NCBI GenBank assembly: GCA_022432975.1
Contig: CM039509.1
Coordinates: 10,134,621-10,198,620 of the forward strand
DNA: 64,000 nt
Direction: 5' to 3'
DNA from: Begonia masoniana
Lineage: Eukaryota; Streptophyta; Magnoliopsida; Cucurbitales; Begoniaceae
Part shown: piece after piece, positions 45,560-58,600 of the stretch
Position numbering within the stretch: the first letter of the stretch is position 1
Layout: each line of letters opens with the position of its first letter
The notes under the pieces: model-generated
Databases searched by the model: none
Told to the model about the DNA's origin: nothing
Seen by the model: the letters and a program-made list of their open reading frames with translations, nothing else
Position numbers and translations under genes: made by a program

Positions 45560-46765
45560 CTGCTTCCTAGTCCTGGCTTCCTCATCAAGCTCACCTGCTA
45601 ATACTTCGTTACTTACACCACAGAACACAAAACGTAAGCCTAATGCTTAGCAAGTAGGGAATAATGCATACAAAACATAATGCACACTCGATTCCTAACA
45701 CATGCTGTTTCTAACTCTCAGTTGTGTTCATTCCATTCTCACGTTGTAAATACACATCTCTCGTAGAGACACTTCAGCGTACCTCTCTCGTAGAAATCGT
45801 TTTACTCGAGACACTTCGGCATACCTCTCTTGTAGAAATTGTTCTACTCGAGACACTTCGGCGTACCTCTCTCGTAGAAATCGTTCTACTCGAGACTCGA
45901 GACACTTCGGCGTACCTCTTTCGTAGAAATCGTTCTACTCGAGACACTTCATCGTACCTCTCTCGTAGAAATCGTTCTACTCGAGACACTTTTGCAAATC
46001 TTACGTTCCAAGCAAATCTTACGTTCTGTACTCACAATTCAAAGCATGCTAAAACTCGTTCATTTCGTAGTTTAAAAAAATGATGCATGACACACACAAT
46101 GCTCCACTCCACACAAAACAAAACAACCAAGCAAACAATTCTCTACCGTTCCATGGTGTAGGCCCAAAGGCAAAACACAAACGTCCTCTACTTACCTAGA
46201 CACCTGCACGTGTTTGTTTACTCCGTCGCTTGTCAACCTAGCATGTTAAGGGAAATAACTTAGCAATATTCTAAAAATCCTAAACTAAGTCCAATCAACA
46301 CAATTTAAACCAACTTTAACAACTTAAACCCTAAAATCCGAAATTCCCACAATTTCCACCATCCAAATTCAAACGGCCATAACATATTTGTTTTTCAACG
46401 GATTTTGACGTGCCACCCCATTCCGTAAACCTCTACACGTCTACTATCCATTGCCATAATCCATTTTACAAAACTAAACCATTTACTTGACCAGATTGCC
46501 CCAGAACAGAATCGGCCCCAATGTATAAAAACCTAGTTTTTGCACAATTCACACCAAAACGCTAATCTAACTCCATAAACCATCCAAACTAACCTATCCT
46601 AAGATTAAACCATCAAATTTAGGAAGAAAACCAGCAAAAGAATGTAAAATTCGTGGCTCCCTCATTAGGGTTTCCAAACCCTAACCAAACCTCCACAAAA
46701 CACCCTAAAAATACTAAAAACCAACACCTAAATGCATATAACCTAAAACCCATTCAAAAGCTCAC
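45560..46765 (-). other. LTR leader cassette in solo LTR2
   Basis: Intron 1 46765-46238 (TTAAG|GTGAGC to ATGCTAG|GT), exon 2 46237-46196 (42 nt), intron 2 46195-45612 (CTAG|GTAAGTAG to GTGTAAG|T, a non-standard copy of GTAG|GT). Acceptor-side stem TAAGC-CTAAT-GCTTA at 45635-45649. The acidic block (EVLAGELDEEA) is recognisable, but stops in exon 2 break the frame. Confidence 0.45.
45765..46000. repeat. ~42-bp tandem repeat in solo LTR2 intron 2
   Basis: Five to six units of GACACTTCGGCGTACCTCTC then TCGTAGAAATCGTTCTACTC. Neighbouring units vary slightly. Both strands show open frames by chance. Confidence 0.9.
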
Positions 46766-47944
46766 CTTAATCCTTGCAAAAATTGTCCTAGCTATGGCTG
46801 CTATTTTTCACGAGGGAGAAAGAAGGAAGAAAGTGAATTTTGGCATTTAGCACTTAACTTTACCATTTTTATAACTAAAATTTTCCACCACCTTTTTGAT
46901 TATTTCCACTAACTTTTCCAAATTAAAAAAATGACCTCACCTTTTCATTCTCAACTCCAACGTGAATATCATCATCCCCATTCAAACACTTTTATTACAT
47001 CTTTGACTTTTCAACAATCTTCACTTCTCCTTAGACTTTGACCTTTTAACCCTTCATTACTTTGACTTTTCAACCCTTCATTCTCTTCTTTTATTCCAAC
47101 GTGCATTCCTCACTTAATTAACCTTTCTTTCACTTTTACTTCATTTAACAATAACTTTAGGGTTTCACAACAAACACTAATCACTTAAACTTTAGGGTTT
47201 TCTCTCAATTTCTCTTCCAATTTTACTTTCCAATTCAATAGCTTAGAAAAACTCTAGGACTAACCTTAAAGTCTCTCGACATACCCTAACTAAGGCTGCG
47301 CACGCTAAGGGAAAATTTTTGGGTGTTACAAAACGATTACAGAGCTACAGTGGAGCTTAAATACACAGGCGAAGAAGCGGTGAAGAAGAAGGAGAGAAGC
47401 GTCTGAAGATTCGTCAGGAACGGCTAGAAATGTAGCCGTCTGAGCTTCTACAGAATGCTTGCGATCTGGTTCACTAGTGAATGTACTCCAGGCTGGTTCA
47501 ATTCTTTGCTCCTTGGTTTAGCTTTGATTCACCTTGGTTCAGTCCGGTCCAGCCCTTTGTTCTCCTTGGTTCAACCGGTTCAGCCCTTGGTTCACCTTGG
47601 TTCAGTTCGATTCAACCCTTTGTTCTCCTTGGTTCAGCCGGTTCAGCCCTTGGTTCACCTTGGTTCAGCATCCCTTTTGAAAACTATTACAAACATTCAG
47701 TCTAAAAGGCTAAAATTTTCCAATTAATGAGTTTTAAACAAAACTAAAGTATCCTAAATTATACAAATTAAATACAAGACTCGTTTACATAATTTGAATT
47801 AAAGGAAAAGAAGTTCCTTCTTCATTGATTTCTTTCCAAGCCTTGAGAAGCCAATTACCTACAAAATTTCAGAAGTCCATTAAATAGATAAAATAATTAT
47901 ATACCTTGACTTGTGCTTGACATATCGAGACCGTGGGCAAATCA

Positions 47945-50900
47945 TCCCCTCCCGGTTCTTTAGGATTTGACCTCAAATCTATTGGTGAATATCATTGAGG
48001 ATGTTACAACACTTAGGATAAAAATTCTACAAAAAAAAATCTTAAGCACAATTCATAGTAGGCACAAAAAACCTATTTATCCTAAAGTTGAAAAACCTAT
48101 TTTTACCATCCACAATGGTCTTAAATAAATTATAAGATTAAATTAATCATTTCAACAATTTAGAAGCAAGCATACATGATAATGACATAAGATTCATGCA
48201 AGCATGATTGAACAATTTCATTTTCTAGCTAATCTAACAAATCAATACTGAACCACAAATGAAAATTACCTTAAAAAAAAAAAAAACAACACTTGGTTCA
48301 CCTAATTTTAATTCCATCAAGAATAAGAGTTTAAAAATCAAGCTTAGCATAAGTTCAACTTAAATCCAAAATTCAAGAGAACGAATTTTCTACTAAGCAA
48401 ATGAGCCAGGATTTATCATTTAAAAATCAAGAAAACAATAGTTGGTTTCATTCCATTTAGATAGACCTAGAACAATAAGAATTAAACCAAGATAATTATG
48501 CAATTCAAATTTTAATCCTAACTCAAGAACTAGTTCATTCAAATAGCAATGAAGGTTATGATTCTTTCTAAACAAGTGGCAACAACAATTTTGGATCACA
48601 AAATTCTTTCTCCTAGTTCTTTTCAACAATTAAAATCAAGCTTAGACAAGAAATAGTAAACATGATATCTAATTATAACAAGAACATACAAGAAGTTGAT
48701 CTCAAACATGCAATTCATCCAATCAACCTACTATTCAACTAATTCCAAAAGAAATTCAAGTAAGGTTTCATGGGTACATACCTTGTTGCCGAAAATTCAT
48801 CCAAGTTAACATATCCCTAAACAAAGGTCGGACCTCAAGTTAACATATCCCTAAACAAAACAAAAGATACTCAACTTGATGCCATCAAACAAGAGTTCAA
48901 AACAGAATTTATAAAAACATGGTAAAATAGAATTTGCCAAGCTCTATTTAACATGCAATTTAATTCATGCTCTTTATCCAAATTCCATTAATCATCAAGG
49001 ACCAAAGACTTGACACTAAACACAATTAGACACACAATTTAAAAACACATGCTAAATCGATTTGGAAAAACTCCAAAACAAAAAATTTCAATAAAAACAC
49101 CATAAAATATACTAAACAGAAAATTTACACAATTATCATCCAATTAACATGAAATTTTAACAGAGGATAGTTAACATTATGAGTGACATGATATCAAAAT
49201 GTTAGGTGTCAATTCATTATGAGCAAAGAATTATGTAAGTGTAAAACACATCAAAATTCTGAAATTTTCAAAACAGAATTTTCTAAATAACCTAGAAGTT
49301 TCTAAACAGAAAGTAGCACAATTGAACTCCAAATAACCTGAAATTTAAATACGGGTTAGGCTATAATATGATGAACATGCTGTAAATTTCAAATCAAAAT
49401 TCATTATGAGCAGAGAATTATGCAAGTCCAAAGTAGGAATAAAAACTAAAAAAAAATCAGAAAATTCTAAACCAAATTTTAACTAACATCCTAGAAAAGT
49501 CATAAACAAAATATGCCAATTTAGACACCAAATTAGCACAATAAACTCTCATAAACATGAGACATCTAAAATAATTAACAAAACAAAACACATGTTAAAA
49601 CACATTTAGAAAACACCAAAATAACACAATAATTTCAGCAAAATGTAAACTAACATGAGAATTCAATTTTAGCATTTAATTTTCTAATCCATTCTCTATG
49701 TAAATTAATTTTGCCAACACAACCTAAATAACTAAACATGGTTCTAAAATAGAGACAAACATCCAAAAACAATCACCTAAACAAAACAAAAATTAAGACT
49801 AAAAAACACAACATTAGAACATGCTTTTATTCAATAATAACATCATGAAATTAAACAGATATGGACCATGGTTAATTCAAGCTAGCTAATAAGTAACATG
49901 AGGTTAAAATGGAAAAGTCATATCATATAATATCACAATAATGAAATCCAAATAAACAGCAAATTCAAACACATACACAACACAAACAAAAAGAACATGC
50001 TTTCAAGAAAACATTCTGAAAATTAAACAGATACGGGCCATTGTTAATTCATGCTAGCTAATTAGTAACATGAGCTTAAGATGAAAAAATCATATAAGTT
50101 AATTGTCACAGCAATGTACTTCCAAAGAATTGCAAGTTCAGACACATACAAACATAAAACACCAAGTGCTCTCGATCAACAGTTCCGAAGAGTCTCCCAA
50201 CACATCAAAAAATAAACACTAAACACAATTTGCTCTCGGTGAACAATTCCGAAGAGTCTCTCAACAGACCTAAACTAAAAGTGGACAGGAAAGTACCTTT
50301 TAAGCATAGCAATTAACAATTCCAAATTTGCCAATTAAGGAGGCCTCTTGCCTTGGGAGATGGGTACAAAAATTGCACAGCATGTGTTACGAAAGACACA
50401 CACAAACAGGTTCTAAAATATGCAAAAACAACAACCTAGAACTAAACAATAAAGCAAGGTTCAAATGCTAAACCTCTTAGCAATTTGAACAGCAAACAAA
50501 ATACCTAAACATGCTCCTAAAACAAGATAAGAGAGAACAAGAAAAACAGCAAGAAAACAGCAGAGAAAATGCTTAAAAACATAAACAAACACAGCCTAAA
50601 AACTAGACAAAAACTATCACCAATTCAATACATATGCTATCAAATATGTGGCATTAAAGTTTAGCAATTAACCATGGTGAATGGACACTAAACAGAAGCA
50701 AAAAGATGCAGAAAAATTGATTCAAAAGCTGTAGAAAAATATAGAAAAATAGAGTTGAAATCAACTTAATAAGCTAAACAAACTTTCGCCAAAACCCAAA
50801 AATTTATGTTGCAAATTTATCAATTAAAGCTTAGCATTTTTCCTTGGTTATTGACTCTAAAAAGAGCAGCAAAGATGCTGCAAAAACTTAGCAAAAATGA

Positions 50901-52459
50901 ACTCGGAATGCTACTGAAAACAGCAAACCAGAACAAAAAAAAAAAAAAAAAAGAAACGCAAAAATTTTCTAAAAAATAGAAAAGTATTTGAGACTCAAAA
51001 ACAACTCCTCATGCTGCAGAAAACAGCAAACGAACTACACAAATAGTCCTAAAGAAGAAGCTAAAAATAGCAACCAAAGATCAAGCAAATAATTCATGCA
51101 ACAAATTAACCCACAACCAGAAAACAGAATAGTTTTCATGCAATGTTTTAATAGTGATTAATAAGCAGAATTTAACCAAGGTTTGATGACATAGCAGCAG
51201 TATTAAGTCCTTAAAATTTTTAGTGAATAGCAGTAAAAGAAATGGTGAAAAGCGTTGACAACAATATGATAAACTTTAGATTTTAAACATGTTCTTCTCA
51301 GCTATCACTAGAAAGACAGATTATTAACCCACTTCAGCAAATAAAATCAGCAAATATTAATTAAGCAATAAGGAGCTGGTCTTTTATACTTAAAGTCTAG
51401 GTTAAGTTATGCTATTTTGCTATAAAAATGTTTAACTAAATAAGCAGACAACAGTAGTAAACAACTTGGTTTTATTTTTAAGTAGTAAAAATTGGATTTT
51501 AGTGATAAACCAGAAACCGATTCTAAACCAGATTGCAGCAAATGAAACAAGTAGATTTTAGGATTTTGAAAACCAGATTGCACAGAAATTAACAAACAGA
51601 ATTGTAAAACATATTTCCAACCAACAAATTTTAACATGCAATCAATCTAACATCCCAAGTCCTGCGAAACAGAAAATAGACATGCCTCAAATGATTAATC
51701 ATGTTACAAGACACAAGAGACACAAACAGAACATCAAACAAGAAATTCAAATTGAATTAACAGAACATGCTTCAAACACAAGTGAACATTCTAAACAGTA
51801 AACATGATTTTGACAACAATCCTAAGAAGCTAAACAGAAACACAATAGCTAAATGTAATATAACTATCGGGTAAAACAGAAATGCAAACAAAACAGTCAT
51901 GCTGACAGACAACAACATCTAACGTGAGACACTTTAAACAAAACAAAAGAAAAATGAACAAAGCTAAACATACTAATTAAGCTAACCAGAACTAACATGC
52001 TATCATGACAAAACAAGCTGGTCAGGAAGAACAACATGCAGACACGACACAAAAGAACTGAAACACAAAACCAGAGAAGAAACAAAGCAGAAAAACGTTC
52101 TGAATTTTCTAAACAGAACAACAACAAAATCAACTAAAACAGCAAGCGTGGAATGCTACTTGGGCAGACACTATAAAGAAACAAAGAGAGAACAATTTTG
52201 TTAATGAAAATATTCATGCAAGTAGGTTATAAACAAACAACAACAGGTGGCAATTTTTTTTTTTTTAAAACAGAAACATGCAAACACACGATGAGAACTA
52301 ATGCATGCTGGCAGAGGAAACTTAGATGAACATGCAACAATTAAAACACAAAAACATTGGAAGAAAGACAATAGGAAAGAAAGAACATAAACATTCAGAT
52401 AGAAAAAATCTGAAAAACAGGATGAATTTCACCCAAAATTTGTAACCTTGAGCACTTGA
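47945..52459 (-). other. Internal domain of H, non-coding
   Basis: About 4.5 kb, A-rich on the plus strand, many AACAGAAAA and CATGC words, poly-A runs near 48268 and 50934. No gag or pol motif on either strand. Two ~60-bp related stretches (TGCTCTCG(A/G)T...TTCCGAAGAGTCTC) lie at 50165 and 50230. It is bounded by a polypurine tract and a primer site, hence an element interior and not unique DNA. Confidence 0.8.
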
Positions 52460-52471
52460 GCTCTGATACCA
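52460..52471 (-). promoter_or_regulatory. Primer binding site of H
   Basis: Minus-strand TGGTATCAGAGC, tRNA-Met type, two bases from the LTR end GCTCATCA. A second copy lies at 54121-54132 in the duplicated segment. Confidence 0.88.
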
Positions 52472-52473
52472 AA

Positions 52474-53470
52474 TGATGAGCTACGACCTGCAAATGGGGC
52501 GCCCCTTGTTTCAAAGAGAGGAGGACGGATTATTCACATTTCATTTGATGGTTAGAAACGCATGCAGGAGACGAGAGAAACAAAGAGAAATTGGTGCTCA
52601 AAGAACACCCCAAAAACAGATGAGAAACAATGAATAAAAATAGAGAAAAAATGGAGCAGGGGAGACGAGCGACGAAAGATGGTTACCGAGAGGTGGGCAC
52701 GTCAGCTAACTCCTCAAAGAGCTGCGAGGGATTGAGAGAAGTGCTATTGAGGTGGCGGAACGTTGAGGGAACCGACGCCGGCCGAAAGGTTGCTCTCGGT
52801 ACCTTTCTGGACAGAGCTTCGCCGTTGGACGGGGAAGCGCTCCAGCGGCTGGAACATGCCCTACAAATGTGGTTTTTTTCCTCAGAAGAGGCAGAAGGGA
52901 AGTGGGGAGATAGTCCTTGGCTGGTCCTAGGCCATTGGCAATTCAGACAGATGATCATTCGTTGGCGAAGGAAACACAGCAGCTAGGAACTGAAGTTTCG
53001 CCATCTTCCTTCAGTTAAGCTCGTGTGGGAGCTGACAGAAGACGACTCAAATTCCTCCGATCAACCGTGAGCTAGGGGAATGCTAGGCAAAGCCATCAGG
53101 CACTGGGTGTCGGCTAGGCCGAGAGAGAGAAGCTCTCTCTTCAAGGATAAGCTCCGACAGAACGAAATATAACCTTCTGGTTTCCAAAAATACGTATCAC
53201 TGGCTAAACGATTACAGAGCTATAGTGGAGCTTAAATACACAGGTGAAGAAGCGGTGTAGAAGAAGGAGAGAAGCGTTTGAAGATTCGTATAGCATTGGA
53301 TAGAAATGTAGCCGTTGGATCTGTCTGCAGAAGGCTTGCGGTTTGGTTCCTAGGATGCATCAAGGCCAGGTTCAATTTCTCAATCTTGTTCAGCTTGATT
53401 CACCTTGGTTCAGTCGGTTTTAAGCCTTGTTTCTTGTTCCGCCGGTTTAGCCCTTGGTTCAACAGGTCTA
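52474..53470 (-). mobile_element. H 5' LTR, first copy, truncated
   Basis: Matches 54135 onward. It is identical over long stretches (for example 52630-52986 against 54290-54646), then rich in small indels from about 53280. It ends near 53470, where internal-domain sequence restarts. Confidence 0.85.
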
Positions 53471-54134
53471 CGAAGCCTAAACAGAAACACAATAGCCTAA
53501 ATGCCTAATATAACGATCGCGGGTAAAACAGTACATTGCAACAAAACAGTCATGCTGAAAAGACAACAACATCTAACGTGAGACACTTTAAACAAAACAA
53601 AAGAAAAATGAACAAAGCTAAACATACTTAATAAGCTAACCAAGACTAAATGAACTATCATGAACAAAACAGCTCGCGTCAGCAGAACAACATGCCCAGA
53701 CACGACACAAAAGAACTGAAACACAAAACCGGAAGAACAAAGCCCAGAAGAGAAAAACGTTCTGAATTTTCTAAACAGCAACAACAACAAAATCAACTAA
53801 ACAGCAAGCGTGGAATGCTACTTGGGCAGACACTATAAAGAAACAAAGAGAGAACAATTTTGTTAATGAAAATATTCATGCAAGTAGGTTATAAACAAAC
53901 AACAACAGGTGGCAATTTTTTTTTTTTTTAAAACAGAAACATGCAAACACACGATGAGAACTAATGCATGCTGGCAGAGGAAACTTAGATGAACATGCAA
54001 CAATTAAAACACAAAAACATTGGAAGAAGACAATAGGAAAGAAAGAACATAAACATTCAGATAGAAAAAATCTGAAAACAGGATGAATTTCACCCAAAAT
54101 TTGTAACCTTGAGCACTTGAGCTCTGATACCAAA
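53471..54134 (-). repeat. Second copy of the H internal end
   Basis: Repeats about 51830-52473, including the primer site. Indel-rich to about 53760, then near-identical. Confidence 0.88.
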
Positions 54135-55417
54135 TGATGAGCTACGACCTGCAAATGGGGCGCCCCTTGTTTCAAAGAGAGGAGGACGGATATTCACATT
54201 TCATTTGATGGTTAGAAACGCATGCAGGAGACGAGAGAAACAAAGAGACAATGGTGCTCAAAGAACACCCCAAAAACAGATGAGAAACAATGAATAAAAA
54301 TAGAGAAAAAATGGAGCAGGGGAGACGAGCGACGAAAGATGGTTACCGAGAGGTGGGCACGTCAGCTAACTCCTCAAAGAGCTGCGAGGGATTGAGAGAA
54401 GTGCTATTGAGGTGGCGGAACGTTGAGGGAACCGACGCCGGCCGAAAGGTTGCTCTCGGTACCTTTCTGGACAGAGCTTCGCCGTTGGACGGGGAAGCGC
54501 TCCAGCGGCTGGAACATGCCCTACAAATGTGGTTTTTTTCCTCAGAAGAGGCAGAAGGGAAGTGGGGAGATAGTCCTTGGCTGGTCCTAGGCCATTGGCA
54601 ATTCAGACAGATGATCATTCGTTGGCGAAGGAAACACAGCAGCTAGGAACTGAAGTTTCGCCATCTTCCTTCAGTTAAGCTCGTGTGGGAGCTGACAGAA
54701 GACGACTCAAATTCCTCCGATCAACCGTGAGCTAGGGGAATGCTAGGCAAAGCCATCAGGCACTGGGTGTCGGCTAGGCCGAGAGAGAGAAGCTCTCTCT
54801 TCAAGGATAAGCTCCGACAGAACGAAATATAACCTTCTGGTTTCCAAAAATACGTATCACTGGCTAAACGATTACAGAGCTATAGTGGAGCTTAAATACA
54901 CAGGTGAAGAAGCGGTGTAGAAGAAGGAGAGAAGCGTTTGAAGATTCGTCTAGCATTGGCTAGAAATGTAGCCGTTGGAGCTTCTGCAGAATGCTTGCGG
55001 TTTGGTTCACTAGTGAATGCACTCAAGGCCAGTTCAATTCTCTACTCCTTGGTTCAGCTTTGATTCACCTTGGTTCAGTCCGGTTAAGCCCTTTGTTTTC
55101 CTTGGTTCAGCCGGTTTAGCCCTTGGTTCACCTTGGTTCAGCTTACCTTTTGAAAACTATTACAAACATACATTGTAAAAGGCTAAAGTTTGCCAATTAA
55201 TGAGTTTTAAATAAAATTAAAGTATCCTAAATTATACAAATTAAATATAAGGCTCATTTACATAATTTGAATTAAAGGAAAACAAATTTCTTCTTAATTG
55301 ATTTCTTTCCATGCCTTGAGAAGCCAATTACCTACAAAATTTCACAAGTCCATTAGATAGATAAAATAATTACATACCTTGACTTGTATTTGATGGATTG
55401 GGACCATGGGCATATCA
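54135..55417 (-). mobile_element. H 5' LTR, complete copy, 1283 bp
   Basis: Starts TGATATGCCC (minus, 55417), ends GCTCATCA (54135). It pairs with the 3' LTR and with the CCCTT duplication. Confidence 0.9.
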
Positions 55418-56157
55418 CCCTTATTGCTGAAGGGTGGGGGTATTTAAGCCATCTTTATGGCTGTTGACAGCCAAGAAATTTCAGATTGCTTTGAGCAATT
55501 CGGCCTCCCTCATTTTCTCTCTTTGGTGAGTAATATCCGAGAGTGAAGTAACTTTGTTTCCACTTTGTTGTGAGCCAAATGGTTTTTTCTTGGTGCAACC
55601 TTCTTCTTCTTCTTCTTAGGAGTGGAAAATACAGTGCAAAGTTGTATTAAAACTCTCATCCAAGCTTGTTGGAGTGCTTTTCTTCGAAGAAGAAGCCAAA
55701 TCCGAGAAGGTGTTGTTTATCACTTTTCTTGACCAGCAATGTTATTTCTTTCATATATTTTCCATCCCAATGATTCATCATTCCATTTTTACACACATCC
55801 ACCCTCACATCCAAAAATTTAATCTGCCATAAATTTTGCATCATTTCATTTTCAGACGAGAGAGTTACACCTCTCCAAAATCGGTGTTTGTTCTCGGCCG
55901 GTGCAGTAAATTGAGCTCCAATGACCTTCGGTATTTTGGCCATAACTTTTTTGTTTTTGCGATTTAAACCTTGAAATTTTAAGGGTAGTTCATCGACACA
56001 TAAAGTAAATTTTTGTTATAAAGCTCATTTGGATTTAAACTGAAGAAGTTATACTTTCTAGAAGTTAGGGTATTTTTTGATACAAACTGTTATTTTACCT
56101 AGCAGAATTTTTGTTGCTATTATGCTTCTATTTGTTCCTTAAGTTTGAAGTATATCA
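55418..56157 (+). promoter_or_regulatory. Right part of LTR I with a TATA-like box
   Basis: GGGTATTTAAGCC at 55438-55450 resembles a TATA box. The LTR ends AAGTATATCA (56157) directly before a primer site TGGTATCAGAGCC (56160-56172). Together with 43794-44042 it makes an LTR of about 1 kb. Confidence 0.65.
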
Positions 56158-56386
56158 TTTGGTATCAGAGCCTTACTGCCTTCCATGATATTTTTTCAGT
56201 TGTGGTTTCATTCTTACTAAAGTTATTAAGCACAAGTTACGGTTGCTACAAGTTGGTCTAGTCCTCGGACAAAAATTCTATTTTATCCGAGGGTTGTTGT
56301 TTGGTGTTTCCATTGGATTCCTAATTTGAGTGCACCATTTTGTGAAGTTGTTGTGATTTATTTTTGAGTTATTTTGTTGGGTTAAT

Positions 56387-57038
56387 ATGATGACAATAAT
56401 TGATGCTACATTTAACCAAAATGGGAACACTCATAACCGACCACTCGAGGTAACTAATCTGAGTGTTGGTGAGCCTAGCTACCAAGGATAGATTGATGAC
56501 ATAAATCTTAGAATGGCAAGCATGAATCAATGTTTAATGGATATACAAAATGAGCTAATGAAGGTTCCTCAAAATTCCTTGCCAAGAAGAAGAACCGAAC
56601 TACCGAGGAGGAGAAACCAAAATAATGACTTTGTAGAAGAGCTAAACCCCGAGGATGAGGAGTTTGTTTTTACTCAAGGTAGGCATGGCCCTAGGGAGAA
56701 GTTTGACAACCCACATGTTACGCATGATTTATAGGGATGAGTATTTTTCTCAGATTAAAATGGTTGAAGTGTATTTTATTTGTGGTGATTTTTTGGATAA
56801 GGGGAAAATTAAACTATTTTCTAGAGAGTTCACCAATTATGCTTGCTATTGGTGGGAAAATCTTTTGGCCAAAAGAATGAACGGTGTGGCCAAAATTAGC
56901 ACTTGGAAATTGATGAAAAGTCTAATGGAAAAGAGGTTTGCACCAATGCCACTAAAACAAGAACACGAATTTTGATATGAATCAAATTCTCCAAGTACGA
57001 TCGAGTTTCCCCATTTGCAAGTTCAAGCTCAAGTTGAG
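56387..57038 (+). pseudogene. Element I gag remnant (gypsy)
   Basis: ATG near 56387 (MMTIIDATFNQNG), a stop near 56490, an Arg-rich stretch (RRRTELPRRRNQ), a frameshift near 56720, then the gag core: FSREFTNYACYWWENL and WKLMKSLMEKRFAPM. A stop follows near 56974. J is inserted at 57039. The gag core differs from A, D and E, so this is another gypsy lineage. Confidence 0.8.
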
Positions 57039-57440
57039 TGTAACACCCGGATTCTCTGTATCATGTAATTGTCCCAGAAATTTCTTATACGAAAGAAAAT
57101 AATTATAAATACGATGTATATTTTTTTTAAGATTTAGACGCCAAAGTTTAAGAATTTAAGGGATAGAATGATAAAAGAGGGATTTAAAACATATGGAATT
57201 TTAAGTGGAGAATTGATTTAAATAACAAAGCTTCTTCAAAAAGTCATCTCTTACACTTGTAGCCAAACAACCAACCACTCACTTCTCTCTCTCTCTCTCT
57301 CTCACGCAAAGCCTTCAACAGAAGGCTTCTCCTTCATTTCCCTCCATTATTCTTCTTCTTTCTCCAGGCGACTCCTTACGCCGACGACATTTTTTCAGCA
57401 ACGCCTCTTCTCCATTTTTCTTTCTATTCACATCAGAAAG

Positions 57441-58600
57441 GTAAGTTCAAACCTCGGATAGTTAGTTTTGACAGAGTTTTTGAATTAGGGTCTAGGTTTT
57501 CCCCTTTGTTTGATGTTAAATTATGCTAGAAAGTTGTTTTAAAGGTTTGAATGGATTTGCGATAGAAAACTTAACACATTGGAAGAATTTTAGAATTTCA
57601 AACTTTGAAATCGGCCAAAAATAGAACATCCACGATTTTTAGAATTTTGGCCCTAATTTTGACTTGATTTTTTTAAACGGATGGTTTTATGATAAACTAG
57701 ATGTTATAAGATTTCCGAAACATTTTGAATCATCAAAAACGGATAAAAATTGAGTGAGTTATAACCGTTTGAATATTGGACCAAAATTGGTGTGAAATCC
57801 GAGTTTTTCGACTATGGTTATTGAAATTTCGTAAGTTGAGTTGAGTATTGAAGTGTGATATGTTAATGAGTTCAATACGCATGTTTATGTTCTAAGCTCC
57901 AAGGAAAACGTCAAGCTCGCTTAAATTTCTACGGACTCGAGGTAAGTTCATACTGTCTGTGTTTGGCCTTTAAGGTCTACATAACGAAGGTAATAGGTTT
58001 TATGTTTTAACATGGTACACTGATGGGTAGTTAGGTTAAATGTTATCGCATTACTGGACTATATTGATGAATTGTCTACATTTACTCTTTGAGGATATGT
58101 CTATTGTTTATGTTATGCTTATGCACACTGTATGTTCAAGGATCACGTTTTAAATGAAATCATGAAAAAGTTTTATGCACAGGTTTCATGTAAGAACGAT
58201 AAGAAAATGTCGTGTAATGTAATGTATCAGTTAAGTTGTGAGACGGGGAATAGCATACAATTTTCCACCATAAGCCCTATGAATCCTTACCGCTGGGTGG
58301 GCCAGGGAGTGGTTAAAACTCTATGGATCTTGGGGCTGACCTGAGCCAGAGGGACACATGTTATGTTTCTAGTATCTATTCCTCTAATACGCCCCTTTAA
58401 CTACTATGTCACTGAAACTAAATAAATAGTAAAGTATGTATTTGTTTTAAAAAGTATCATGCATACCACGAGCATCATATATTATTGTTATGATGTTACT
58501 GAGCTTTAGGCTCATTCGATGAACTCCGTGATGTAGGTACTGACCGTAGTGATGAGGTCATAGAGCCACAGGATGATAATCAACAGCAGTTGAGGGGATG
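57441..58600 (+). other. LTR leader cassette in J
   Basis: Intron 1 57441-57896 (AAAG|GTAAGTTC to TTCTAAG|C), exon 2 57897-57941 (45 nt), intron 2 57942-58536 (CGAG|GTAAGTTC to GATGTAG|GT). GGCC-type stem GGCCTTTAAGGTC near 57964. Acceptor-side stem TGAGC (58500-58504), loop TTTAG, GCTCA (58510-58514). The frame through exon 2 (LRTRG) into exon 3 (TDRSDEVIEPQDDNQQ) is open to TGA. Confidence 0.5.

Larger units (their letters stand above)
44711..47330 (-). mobile_element. Solo gypsy LTR2, 2620 bp, TSD AAACG
   Basis: Plus strand TGTAATGCCCCC (44711) to GGGTGTTACA (47330). AAACG flanks at 44706-44710 and 47331-47335. The intact target CACTGGCTAAACGATTACAG is seen at 53199-53218 and 54863-54882 in the other H LTR copies. 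It has GATCGATCG palindromes at 44953-45130, including the 18-bp CAGCCGATCGATCGGCTG. Confidence 0.95.
44043..47944 (-). mobile_element. 3' LTR of H, split by solo LTR2
   Basis: 44043-44710 plus 47336-47944 gives 1277 bp after removing the insertion and one AAACG, against 1283 bp for 54135-55417. CTTGGTTCA-rich short repeats lie at 47510-47670. Confidence 0.88.
44043..55417 (-). mobile_element. Non-autonomous LTR retrotransposon H, TSD CCCTT
   Basis: Minus strand. LTRs start TGAT(A/T)TGCCC and end GCTCATCA. Flanks CCCTT at 44038-44042 and 55418-55422 are identical. It has a primer site and a polypurine tract (47945-47957) but no gag or pol. The 4.5-kb internal region lacks any frame above ~80 codons. 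Such elements depend on proteins of an autonomous relative. It contains solo LTR2 and a tandem duplication. Confidence 0.9.

Noticed and set aside
45724..46083. 119-codon frame rich in SLVEIVLLET repeats
   Set aside because: Translation of the 42-bp tandem repeat in solo LTR2; an opposite-strand frame is equally open.
47945..52459. Possible host intergenic or gene-bearing DNA
   Set aside because: Bounded by matched LTRs, a primer site, a polypurine tract and identical 5-bp duplications, so it is an element interior.
52630..52986. 118-codon plus-strand frame, repeated at 54290-54646, with a 91-codon frame opposite
   Set aside because: It lies inside the H LTR, antisense to the element, and is broken in the third copy at 44204-44560. 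No recognisable domain.
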